Shown here: one piece after another, positions 45,566 through 55,142 of the stretch
Numbering within the stretch: the first letter of the stretch is position 1
Layout: every line of letters begins with the position of its first letter
Notes under the pieces: model-generated
The model's input: only the letters and a program-made list of their open reading frames with translations
What the model was told of the DNA's origin: nothing
The model's database searches: none
Assembly: GCF_000186865.1 (NCBI RefSeq)
Contig: NW_008705565.1
Coordinates: forward strand, 2,628,578 to 2,692,577
From: Aureococcus anophagefferens
Lineage: Eukaryota > Sar > Pelagophyceae > Pelagomonadales > Pelagomonadaceae
Length of the DNA: 64,000 nt
Reading direction: 5' to 3'
Program-made: the position numbers and the translations under genes

Positions 45566-47035
45566 CTAGGCGTCGTCGAGCGCGGCGACGCCCGGGAGGA
45601 CCTTGCCCTCGAGGAGCTCGAGGGACGCGCCGCCGCCCGTGGAGATGTGGGACATCTTGTCCGCGAGGCCCGCCTTCTCGACGGCCGCGACGGAGTCGCC
45701 GCCGCCGATGATCGTGATCGCGGACTCGTTCGCCGCGAGCGCGTCCGCGACGCCGAACGTGCCCTTGGAGAAGGCGTCGAACTCGAAGACGCCCATGGGC
45801 CCGTTCCAGACGACCGTCGTCGACGCCGCCGCCGTCGCCGAGAAGGTCGCCTGCGTCGCCGGGCCCACGTCCAAACCGAGCCAGCCGTCGGGGATGCCGT
45901 CGACGGGCACGACCTTGTAATTCGCGTCCGCCGCGAACTTGTCCGCCACCACGACGTCCGTCGGCAGCAGGAAGTTGACGCCCTTGGCCTTCGCCTTGGC
46001 GATGAGGTCCTTGGCCATGGGCACCATGTCCTCCTCGATGAGCGACGCGCCGACGGAGTGGCCCATGGCCTTGTAGAACGTGAAGATCATGCCGCCGCCG
46101 ACGAGCACGTTGTCGCACTTGTCGAGCATGGACTCGATGACCGGGATCTTCGTCGAGACCTTGGCGCCGCCGAGGATCGCGGTGAGCGGGCGCTTCGGGT
46201 CGTCGATCGCGCCCTTGATGTAGACCTGGGCAGGAAAAGGGTGCGAAATTCCCAACTTCAAAGGCTCCTCTCTCGGTCGTTTTCCGCTCGTTTCGGCTGA
46301 TTTTTGGACGAGCGATCATCTCTCGGAACGGTCTCGAAGCGTGGGTGCTGTTTCCGAAACGCGCGCGCGCGGAACACTCACGTTGAAGCGACGTTGAATC
46401 ACCCTTTTCCTGCCCTTGATGTAGACGAGCTCCTTCTCCATGAGGTAGCCGCCCGCCGCGGGCCCGTCGATGAACTTGACGACGCCCTCCGTGGACGCGT
46501 GGGCGCGGTGGGCCGTGCCGAAGGCGTCGTTGACGTAGGCCGTCGCGCCGCAGGAGCCCGCGAGCGCGGCCGCGAAGTCGTCGAAGTTCTTCGTCTCGCC
46601 CGTGTGGAACCGCACGTTCTCGAGGAGCACGACGCCGCCCGCGGGCATGGCGCCGCAGGCCTGGGCGACGTCGTCGCCGACGCAGTCGTCGACCTTGACG
46701 ACGTCCGTGTCCAGAAGCTCCGAGAAGCGGCCGACGATCGGCGCGACGGAGAACTTCGCGTCCGGCTCGCCCTTGGGCCTCCCGATGTGCGTCGCGACGA
46801 CGACCTGGGCGCCCTGCTCCTTCAGGAAGTTCATCGTCGGCACGACGGCGCGGAGCCGCGTGTCGTCCGTGATCGTCACGCCGTCGTCCTTGGACAGCGG
46901 CACGTTCAGGTCCAGGCGGATGAGCACGCGGGAGCTGCCGAGGTCGACCTTGGACGCCAGGCCCTCGAGGCCGAGCTTGCCGCGGCGCACGCTGCTCGAC
47001 GTGAAGGACCGCCGCGCGGCATTGGCGAGGGACAT
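45566..47035 (-). CDS. PGK: Phosphoglycerate kinase
   Basis: Exons 46427-47035 and 45566-46225 give 422 residues. It catalyses 1,3-bisphosphoglycerate + ADP to 3-phosphoglycerate + ATP, or the reverse in the Calvin cycle. Signature parts: [76 protein letters not shown] and [14 protein letters not shown]. About 20 residues precede the conserved start ([15 protein letters not shown]), which looks like an organelle presequence, mitochondrial or plastid. The intron (46226-46426, phase 0) is a family-B introner placed inside the conserved VYIKGAI segment. Convergent with the broken secreted-protein gene. Confidence 0.95.
46226..46418 (-). mobile_element. Introner element, family B copy 2 (intron 46226-46426 of PGK)
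   Basis: A 193-bp element between ATGTAGAC duplications (46218-46225 and 46419-46426). The match extends to 15 bp because the element end CAAGGGC resembles the exon. In gene sense it starts CAAGGGCAGGAAAAGG and ends CTTTTCCTGCCCAG. Orientation 1. The donor is GTCTAC. Confidence 0.92.
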
Positions 47036-47577
47036 GGCTGCACGGGAGGTCGGGACGACGGACGAGGCTGCCGCTGAAAACGTGTGTGGCCACGGCAGAC
47101 GAGGACGCTACGAGGACATGCGCCGAATCAATCGGCGAGCGGCGCCGGGGCGAGCCGGGCGCCCGCCTTCCCCCTTGGCGCCTAACTAACCCCTTCCGTG
47201 CGCGGTTCGCAACGACGTCGGCCGACGTGAGGCTGTACGAGAGGATGGCGCACGCTGCTTGCCCGACGATCGGCGCCAGGATGATGATGTTGACTCATCG
47301 GATCGCGATCGCGGCGAATTCCAGGACCGGGATCGGTATCTGGAGCTCGCCCCCTACATCTTCGGGCTCGAGGGGCAGAGCCCACCAGAGTCCTTCCATG
47401 AAGCCGCCGAGGCCGGCTCATGAGGCCAGGAACGCGGGCGGCCTTGGAAATGTCTTGGATGCCATTTTCCAGCGTGAGGTGACGATGAGCTCTCCCTGGA
47501 CGTCGACCGCGGCGTCGCGCGTCGCGACCTGCGACAACCAGTAGACGCAGCTGCAATCCGCTACACCACACACAACC
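47036..47577. other. 542-bp intergenic region without recognised features
   Basis: The divergent interval between PGK and the polytopic membrane protein. The short frames here lack protein-like composition. It presumably holds both promoters, but no TATA box or repeat is seen. Confidence 0.5.
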
Positions 47578-49080
47578 ATGCCCACGCCGGCGACGGCCGT
47601 CGCGCGCGACGTCTGGACCTTCGCGTTCAACAACGTCATCGGCTGCCTCGCGGGCCTGCTCTGGTGCTACATCGTCGTCATCCAGTTCGACCCGCGCCAG
47701 GAGTGCCCCGCGCCGGGGTGCTGGCGCGTCGTCTTCGCGCTCCTTGCGTGGGCCGTCGCGGGCGTCGTCGGCATGCCCTGGGTCAGCGTCCAGGTCATGC
47801 GGTCCCTGCGCGCGTCGCCCGAGGCCGGGGCGACGACCTACGGCGAAACGCGGGCCCTGCCCGCCTTCCTGAAACGGCTCGAGCTCGAGAGGGAGACGAG
47901 GACGTGGGCGCGCGAGCTCCTCGCGCGGTCCACGGGCACGGCCTGGTCCGTGGGGCTCTACGCGGCGCTGTCGAGCTGCGTGCGGCAATTGGAATACGAC
48001 GCGCTGTTACGACGCGCGGGCGGCGGGTCCTGCGACGGCGCGAGTCTGGGCTGCGCGCTCGAGGGCGTGTTGTACCTGGCGGCGTGCGTGGGCTCCATCG
48101 CGTTGGCGACGTCGCTGGCGGCGCTGCTGGCCACGGGCCTCGCGTCGCGGGCCCTGGGCCGCGGGAACCTGGCGCCCCTGCTCGTCGAGATGCTGCTCAT
48201 GCTGCGGTCGAACGTCTACTACTCCGTCGCGTACACGTGGTGCACGACGCTGGGCCTGCTCTGGTTCGCGCCCTACGAGCTCGGGCCCGCGGCGGACAAC
48301 GCGCTGAGCCCCGCGGGCTCCTGGAGCGACGGCGGCGTGCGGGCGGCCTTCGCGGCCGCGCGGGCGCTGACGCTCGCGGGCCTCTTCGGCCGCCTCGCGC
48401 TCGTGTCGCTCGGCGACGTGCCGACGGACGACGACGTCGAGGCGACGCGCGGCGCGCCCTGGGGCGCCTGCGCGCGGCTGCTTGTCTTCCGCGCGTCGGC
48501 CGTGACCGTGGCCATCGTCTGCAACGACGTCGCGCAGGGGCTCATCGGCGCGGGCGCGGGCGCGTTCAGCTTGCGCGAGCTCTCCGCGGGTTTGGCCTAC
48601 GCGGCGCTGCTCCTGGCGCTGGGCCTGGGCTTCCTGCTGTCGTCGCGCCACGCGACGACGCTGCGGCGGCGCGCGTCGTCCGCGGCGGCGGCGGCGGCGG
48701 AGGACGAGGCCGCGGCGCCGAAGCGGAGCAAGTCCGACGAGCGGTTGCCGCTCGCCGCGGCCGCGGCGGACGCGGCGCGGCGGTCCGAGTCCAAGGAGTG
48801 GCGCTTCGCGCGGCTCCTCTACAACTGGCTCGTCATCTTCGCGACCTGGGCGCCCTGGAAGCGCTTCATCCTCCACCTCTACGCGGCGCTCGCGGCTCGA
48901 ACGGGGCCCGTGCTCCTCCTGCCCTGCCAGATCGCCCTCGCGCTCGGGCTCACGCTCGCGCTCGCCCTCTTCTCGGCGCTCCTGCACAAGGGGCTGACGC
49001 GGTGCTGCGGCGCGTTCGACGACGGCGGCGGCGCCTACGACGAGCTCCCCGACGAGCCCGAGGGGAACCCCTTCGTCTAG
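47578..49080 (+). CDS. Polytopic membrane protein, unknown
   Basis: 500 residues from the ATG at 47578. About eight hydrophobic helices are visible, e.g. VIGCLAGLLWCYIVVIQF (19-36), VVFALLAWAVAGVVGM (50-66), LEGVLYLAACVGSIALATSL, and near the C-terminus IALALGLTLALALFSALL. A cytosolic loop at about 365-405 is Ala/Ser/Lys-rich. The ending (DELPDEPEGNPFV) is acidic. No transporter signature is recognised. It stands convergent to a coiled-coil gene with 24 bp between stops. Confidence 0.6.
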   Translation: MPTPATAVARDVWTFAFNNVIGCLAGLLWCYIVVIQFDPRQECPAPGCWRVVFALLAWAVAGVVGMPWVSVQVMRSLRASPEAGATTYGETRALPAFLKRLELERETRTWARELLARSTGTAWSVGLYAALSSCVRQLEYDALLRRAGGGSCDGASLGCALEGVLYLAACVGSIALATSLAALLATGLASRALGRGNLAPLLVEMLLMLRSNVYYSVAYTWCTTLGLLWFAPYELGPAADNALSPAGSWSDGGVRAAFAAARALTLAGLFGRLALVSLGDVPTDDDVEATRGAPWGACARLLVFRASAVTVAIVCNDVAQGLIGAGAGAFSLRELSAGLAYAALLLALGLGFLLSSRHATTLRRRASSAAAAAAEDEAAAPKRSKSDERLPLAAAAADAARRSESKEWRFARLLYNWLVIFATWAPWKRFILHLYAALAARTGPVLLLPCQIALALGLTLALALFSALLHKGLTRCCGAFDDGGGAYDELPDEPEGNPFV

Positions 49081-49104
49081 CGTAGTACGCTCGGCGCGCT
49101 TACA

Positions 49105-50971
49105 TCAGCGGCCCCCCTTTTTGAACTTGTTGGCCGTCTTGCGCCCGAAGAGGCCCTTGGCCGCCGTGAGGACGTTCGTCGACCGCTTGGCGAAGGCGAT
49201 GTTCACGAGCGACGACCGGTTGCCGTTGTCGTCCGACGACGGCCGGCGCGGCTCCGGGCCGTCGCCGGCCCGCGGCGGCGGGCCGTCGGCGTCGGGCGGC
49301 GGCGCCGCGGCGCCGGCCGCGTCCTTGGCCGCGGCGTCGCCCGCGCCCGACTTGCGCGGGCCCCGGAAGCCCGTGGCGCGCTCGGAGAGCTTCTTCGAGT
49401 CGGACCGGTCCTCGCGGGCCGGCGGCGCCTTGGGCGCCGCGGCCTCGAGGTCCCGGGCCTCGGCGGCGGCGCGGCGCTTGAGCAGCTCGGCCCTGAAGGC
49501 CTCGAGGTCCGCGGCGAGCGCGGCGGCCGAATCCGCGCCCTCCGCGGACGCGCGCGCGTCGTCGGCGGCCTCGCGCCGCGCCTTCGTCGACTGGAGCGCC
49601 TCGACCTTGGCCTCGAGCTCCGGCTTCGCCCGGAGCTTCTTCGCGAGGATGGCCTCCGCGAGGTCCGCGGGCGACGCGTCGCCGGGCAGCGCGCAGTCGA
49701 GGACGTCCGCGGGCGCGAGCCTCCCGTGGAGGCCGTCGACGCGGGCCTTCTGCTCCTTGACCTGCTTCTTCGCCGCCTTGCGGGCGTCGATGTGGGCCCG
49801 CGTGAGCTCCTGCGCCGCCTCACTGGGCCCGGCGTCCGGTGGCGGCGCCGCGGGCGCGGCCTCGGCCTCGCGGAGCCGACTCCGGCAGGCCTCGGTCTCC
49901 GCGCCGTGGGCCAGGATCTCCTCCTCGAGGCGCGCGACCTCGGACTCGTGGCCGTCACGCGTCGCCTTGGCCGCCTCCATGCGGTCCGTCCAGAACTTGG
50001 CGTACGCGAGGACGCGCTCCGTCTTCCGAGCCGCGGCCGCGAGCGCGCGCCGCCCGGCGGCGGCGACGTCGCGGGTCCGCGGGCTCAGCGACTCGACGGA
50101 CCCCTCGGCCCAGGCGTCGCCGGCCTCGGCCGGGGCCGCGTCGGGCGCCGCGGGCGCGGGCGCGGCCTCGTCCGGGAGCGCCGCGTCCGCCGCGTCGATG
50201 TCGCCTGCGCGGACGTCAAATCTTCCACCCGACTTCAATATGCGCGTATGCGACAGTTTCGACGCGAGCTCTTCGGCCGTGCGTCGATCACTCGACGAGA
50301 GCCATCGATTCGTCCAAACATCAGCCGAATCGATGTCGATGTGACCGAGAGGTTTGAAGTTTCGCCGGACGCGTCCGTTCCGCCGGTCGATTTCCACGCG
50401 GGATGTCGCGGATCATGTTTAGGCCGGCCTCCCAGGCGTCGCAGAGCTTCGTGAGCATCTCCGACTGCTTCGTGAGCGTCTTGAGCTGCGTGGACTGCTG
50501 CACGCACGCGCGGTGGCACCGGTCGAAGTCCGAGGCCGACTCGCCGGCCTCGGACGTCGCGGCGCCGAGCCGCTCCTTGAGGGACGCCATGGTCTCGGCG
50601 AGCTGCGCCTCGACGCGCGCCCGCTCGTCGGCGACGCCCACGAGGCCCTCCTTGAGCTTCTCCGTCTCCTTCTCCATCTCCCGCGCGGACTTTGAGATCG
50701 ACGAGATGCGCGCGGACGACTCGCGCGCGTCCGCGTCGACGCGCGCCTCCTCGGCCTCCTGCTCCTCGGCGCGCCGCTTGCACTGCTCGACGGCCGCGAC
50801 GCACTCCCGCTTCCGGTGCTCCAGCCGCGACCGCAGGTCGACGATGTGCTGCTTGCGCCGCTCCTGCTGGGCGCGCAGCTCCTGGAGGGCCCGCACCTCC
50901 GTGACGCGCCGCTGGAGGATGAGCTTCAGGCGCATGTTCTCGTCGAGGGGCGCGGGGAAGCACACGGACAT
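49105..50971 (-). CDS. Long coiled-coil protein
   Basis: Exons 50410-50971 and 49105-50204 give 553 residues from the ATG at 50971. Residues 15-180 form a near-continuous coiled coil (LKLILQRRVTEVRALQEL; KSAREMEKETEKLKEGLVGV). An Ala/Pro linker and a second coiled coil follow (about 235-400), and a basic C-terminus (KTANKFKKGGR) ends it. Likely cytoskeletal, basal-body or flagellar in role, by composition only. The intron (50205-50409, phase 1) is a family-A introner with a GC donor; splicing joins MIRD to IDAADAA in frame. Divergent from the kelch gene. Confidence 0.65.
50205..50401 (-). mobile_element. Introner element, family A copy 5 (GC-AG intron 50205-50409)
   Basis: A 197-bp element between perfect GATGTCGC duplications (50197-50204 and 50402-50409). 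In gene sense it begins CCGCGTGGAAATC and ends GTCCGCGCAG. Orientation 2. The donor is GCGACA. It is the shortest and most diverged family-A copy here. Confidence 0.88.
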
Positions 50972-51179
50972 GGCGGTGCGCGGGGGCGGCCGGAGCCGCG
51001 GGGGACGTCGCTCCCCGGAGCCCCCAGCCTCCGCGTTGATCTTGGGGGCAGGCGACAACCGTGGTGCAACATCGCGCGCGTCCCCTTCACCATCTACCTC
51101 GACGCATACGAAGATAGAGCATGGCTTCGAAAGGGCGCACGTGCTAGGAAAGAGCGGCGAGCCACGCCGAACCCAAGCG
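50972..51179. promoter_or_regulatory. 208-bp divergent promoter region
   Basis: The interval between the coiled-coil gene (minus) and the kelch gene (plus). It includes a less GC-rich stretch around 51080-51130. No TATA box is evident. Confidence 0.35.
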
Positions 51180-52584
51180 ATGGACCAGCTCGTGGATGCC
51201 AAACTCTTTCGGGACGAGGTCCTGCGCTACGTCGACGGCCTGGACCTCGCTGAAAAGGTCGTCTTAGTCAATAAGACCTTCGCCGCCGCCGCCCGGGAGG
51301 TCGCGGACGCGACGCTCGCGGCCAGGTACACCTGGTTCTGGCCGTCGCTGGCGCGGCGCGCGCGCCCGGGGGACCTCGGCGCGCCCGGCGCCCTCGCGGC
51401 CTTCGAGTACGCGCCCGCGCTCGTCCTCGTCGGCGGGACCCGAGACGAATCGGAGCCGACGGACTCGACCACAGTCCTCCGGCCGCCCGGCGCCTGGGCC
51501 CCGCCCCGGGAGGCGGACATCTGCCACGAGCGCCGGCCATGTGTCCAGACGCTGGCCGAGAGCCTCGTGCCGCGCAACGCGGCCGCGTGCGCCGTCGCCG
51601 CGCGCGGCGATCTGCTCTTGTGCGGCGGCTGGGACGGCCTCGAGCCGCTGCGGTCCTGCGAGCGCTTCGACGGCGCGGCCTGGTCGTCCCTGCCGGACTT
51701 GGACGCGCCGCGCTGCTTCGCGGCGGCCGTCGTGCTGCCCTGGGGCGGCGACGAGCGGCTGCTGGTGTTGGGCGGCGGCGACACCTTGTGGGTCGGCGGC
51801 GCGGCGACGACGGGCGGCGAGCTGCTGCGTCTGTCCGCCGCGGCGCCGGCCTGGGCGCCGGGCCCGAAGCTGCGCGAGCCGCGCTGCGGCCACGGCGTCG
51901 CCGCGCTCGCCGCGGGCTGGGTCGTCGCCGCGGGCGGCTACGGCGGCGGCGACGCGTATCTCTACACCGCGGAGCGCCTCGGGCCCGAGGGCGACTTCCA
52001 TCCCCTGCCGCCCATGCGCGCGCCGCGCACGGGCGCGGGCCTCGGCGGCGGGCCCGACGGCTGCGTCTACGTCGCGGGCGGCTCGCCCGACGGCTCGGAC
52101 GCGCTCAACTCCGCGGAGCGCTTGGACCTCCGCCAACGGGCCTGGGAGCGGCTCCCGGACATGTCCGACCGGAGGGGCTACGTCGCCGCGGCCTTCGACG
52201 CGCGCGGCGACTTCTACGTCCACGGCGGCTACAACGAGTGGGGCGCGGTCCCGCGCGCGAATCGACCGCCGGTCCGGGACGTTCCGACCACACTTTGAAA
52301 TGCTCGAGCTCGGTCACATCGAAGTCGATTCGGCTGATTTTTGGACGAATCGATGGCTCTCGTCGAGTTCTCGACGCACGGCCGAAGAGCTTGTGTCGAA
52401 ACATTCGATTACGCGCACGTTGAAGTCGGGTTGGAGATGGGATTTGCGCGCAGGCACGGTCACCGCGACGACGGAGGTCTTCGACGTCCGCAAGCACGCG
52501 TGGCGCCGCGCCTTCGGCGACGACGCGGAGCTCACGCGCGCGCAGCACGCGCTTTTGGCGACGGTGCTGCGCCGGTCCTCCTAA
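51180..52584 (+). CDS. F-box-like / kelch-repeat protein
   Basis: Exons 51180-52242 and 52454-52584 give 397 residues. Residues 1-50 resemble an F-box (VDGLDLAEKVVLVNKTFAAAA). The rest is a kelch beta-propeller with the usual GG pairs and spaced Trp: LLLCGGWDGLEPLRSCERFD, VVAAGGYGGGDAYLYTAERL, VYVAGGSPDGSDALNSAERLD and FYVHGGYNEWG. F-box/kelch proteins present substrates to SCF ubiquitin ligases. The intron (52243-52453, phase 1) is a family-A introner with a GC donor that interrupts the last blade; splicing gives EWGTVTATTEVFDV. Only 6 bp separate its stop from that of the convergent sulfatase. Confidence 0.75.
52251..52453 (+). mobile_element. Introner element, family A copy 6 (GC-AG intron 52243-52453)
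   Basis: A 203-bp element between GCGCGGTC (52243-52250) and GCACGGTC (52454-52461), one mismatch. Orientation 2. The donor-side end is CCGCGCGCG and the acceptor end is TTGCGCGCAG. The donor is GCGCGG. Confidence 0.88.
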
Positions 52585-52590
52585 CCCCCC

Positions 52591-54966
52591 TTATTTTGTA
52601 TGCCAGCCGAGCAGCGCGTAGAGCCGCGCCGTCCACCGGCCGGGCACGAGGCGCTCGTAGTACCAGCGCACCTCGGCGCCGCCCTCGGGGAAGACGGGCG
52701 CCGCCCGCCCGCGGTCGTAGACCATCGTCGCGCCGCCGCAGGTCGCGAGCCACGCGCGGACGTCGCGGCGGCTCCGCGGCCACCGCTTCGCGTTCGACCC
52801 GAGCGCGCAGTTCCAGCGGCGCCGGTCCGCGCAGGCCGTGCAGAAGCAGGCGCTGTCCGGGACCCGGCCCGGCGGCGACACGGCGTCGCGGTCCACGGAC
52901 CGCGCGGCCTCGCGCGCGAGCGCGCGCGTCCGCGCGACGAGCCGCCTCACGAGCGACGCGTTCCGGATCGGCGACGACTCCGACGCGTCGCCGCCGAGGC
53001 TCACGTCGAAGACGTCGTGGACCTGCGTCTTCTTCTGCGTCCGCAGGAACACCTTGAAGCGGCCCAGCCGCGCGGCGAAGCCCGAGTTGATCAGGAGGCC
53101 GGCCCGGACCGCGTCCTCGCGCCGCCGGAGCGGGCCGTCGTCGAAGAGGGGCGCCAGGTCCACGCCGTCCGAGGGCCGCCGCGTCGCCTTGACGCCCGCG
53201 GCTTTTAAGAACGTCGGGAAGAGGTCCATGAGGGACGCGAGGGCCACCGTGGACCCCGGCGCGACGACGCCCGGCCGGTGCAGCAGCAACGGCACGCGGT
53301 GGCCGCCCTCGTAGGGCCCCCACTTGCCGCCGCGCGTGAAGGGCCCGACGTCGCCGCCCAAGCCCGCGAGGGCGTCGTCGATGCGCGGGCCGTTGTCCGA
53401 CGTGTACGCGAAGAGCACGTCGCGGCCCTTGGTTCCGTCGAGGACCTGGGCGGGAAAAGCGTGCGACATTCCCAGCTTTGGAGGCTCCTCTCTCGGTCGT
53501 GTTCCACTCGTTTCGGCTCATCTTTCGACGAGCGATCATCTCTCGGAGCGCTCTCGACGCGTGGATGCAATTTTCCGGCGCGCGCGCGCGCGGAACACTC
53601 ACGTTGAAGCGAACTTGAAGCACGCTTTTCCCGCGCCGTCCAGAACCGCGGCGACGAGCGCGTCGACCTCCGCGAAGACGTCGCCGTAGACGCCGAGCGC
53701 CGACGTCCCCTGGAAGGCGAGGCCCGGCGCGTGCGGGTTGTGGGGCTGGTGCGGCGCGACGGCGAGGAACTTTGGCCGCTTTTTCTCCGACGAGAGGAAC
53801 CTTCGGACGAACGCGGCGTATTTCGGCGTGAGCAGGTCGAAGCGCGACGGCTGCTCGACGATGCAGCGGCTGCAGTCCGCGTGGCCGCCGCACTTGGCCG
53901 TCGCGTTGTGGAGCGACAGCGGCACGCGCCAGGCCTCGCCGCCCGTCTTGGCCGTCAGCAGTTCTTTCGGCGACGCGGCGTCGCGGCTCGCGGCGCACAC
54001 GAAGGCGTCGCAGGCCGGCGGCGCCCCGCCCGGCCGTTTCCCTCGCGGCGGGTTGTTGGACTTCCGCCGCGCCCGCAGGGTCCGCCGCGCGTCGGCGGGC
54101 GCGTCGTCGTCGCGCCCGTTCTCGCGCCACCGCCGCCGCGGCCCGAGGTGCTTGTCCCTGCGGCCGCGGAACTGGTCGTAGGCCCGCCCCTCGGACTCGA
54201 GGAAGTCGCGCTTCGCCGCGTGGGCCGCCGCGTAGGCGTCGCGGTGCTCCCGGGCGGCGCCGTAGCGCCGCGCGGCCTCGCCCTCGCGAACCGGCCGCGC
54301 GGGCTCGTCCGGCGGCTCGCCGCGCCGCATCCGCGCGAGCTCCTTCGCCGCCGCGGCCCGCAGCTGCTTGTCGCAGCTCGGCTCCACGGGCTCGCCGGCG
54401 AGGCAGTGGCGCCGGGCGGCGCTCGCCGCGCTCGGCGGCGCCGCCGCGGGCCGCCAGGACTCGTCGTAGCGGCACGCCCACCCGGCGGGGACGCAGTGCT
54501 GGTCCGTGCTCCCGGGCACGCCGAAGAAGCGGTCGAAGCCCTGGAACGTCGGGTGGTAGGGCGCGACGGCGCCGAGGTGCCACTTGCCCACGTAGGCCGT
54601 CGCGTAGCCCGCGCCGCGGAGCGCCTCGGCGACGGTGACCTCCGACGGCGCGAGGCCGCCGCAGCCGCTGGGCCGCAGCACGCCCTGGACCTTCGTGCGC
54701 CGCGGCTCCCGGCCCGTCAGGAGCGCCGCGCGCGACGGCGTGCACGTCGACGCGGCGCTGTGCGCGTCCGTGAACAGCAGGCCCTCCGCGACGGCCCGGG
54801 CCAGGCGCGGCATCTCCGCCGCGCTGAGGCGCGACCCGGGCATGCCGGGCATGTCCGCGAAGCCGCCGTCGTCGACGAGCACGAGCGCGATGTCCGGCGC
54901 GGCCGCCGCCGCGCCGGCGAACACGAGCCACCACGGCGCCATCGCGGGGCTGCCCATACTTCGCAT
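52591..54966 (-). CDS. Secreted sulfatase 2
   Basis: Exons 53647-54966 and 52591-53445 give 724 residues from the ATG at 54966; ATGs at 54957 and 54942 are alternatives. The signal peptide (APWWLVFAGAAAAA) runs into IALVLVDDGGFAD, which carries the metal-binding Asp pair. Formylglycine motif C75-T-P-S-R79 with AALLTG, then GKWHLG. Across the intron lies FAYTSDNGPRI, a second metal site, then GGHRVPLLLHRPG. This is an arylsulfatase A/B-like architecture with a long Arg-rich insertion (about residues 225-330). The intron (53446-53646, phase 0) is a family-B introner; splicing joins AAVLDG to TKGRD. Divergent from the RING gene, 176 bp between starts. Confidence 0.88.
53446..53638 (-). mobile_element. 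Introner element, family B copy 3 (intron 53446-53646 of sulfatase 2)
   Basis: A 193-bp element between TCGAGGAC (53438-53445) and TCCAGAAC (53639-53646), two mismatches. In gene sense it starts CGGCGCGGGAAAAGCG and ends CTTTTCCCGCCCAG. Orientation 1. The donor is GTTCTG. More diverged than the PGK copy. Confidence 0.88.
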
Positions 54967-55142
54967 CTGAGAGTGTTGAAGGCGGCACGGAGACGTCAAC
55001 GAATATCAATCGCTCTGAGAGTTTTGCAGAGCCTTCACGCACTCAGTAGCAGCCCCGGTTGCCGCCCTCCTTCTCGGTCGGGGCCCGCTGACCCGCGGAC
55101 CGTCGCCCCCCGTTCGGCCCCGTCCTCGCTTCCTCCCCCCGC

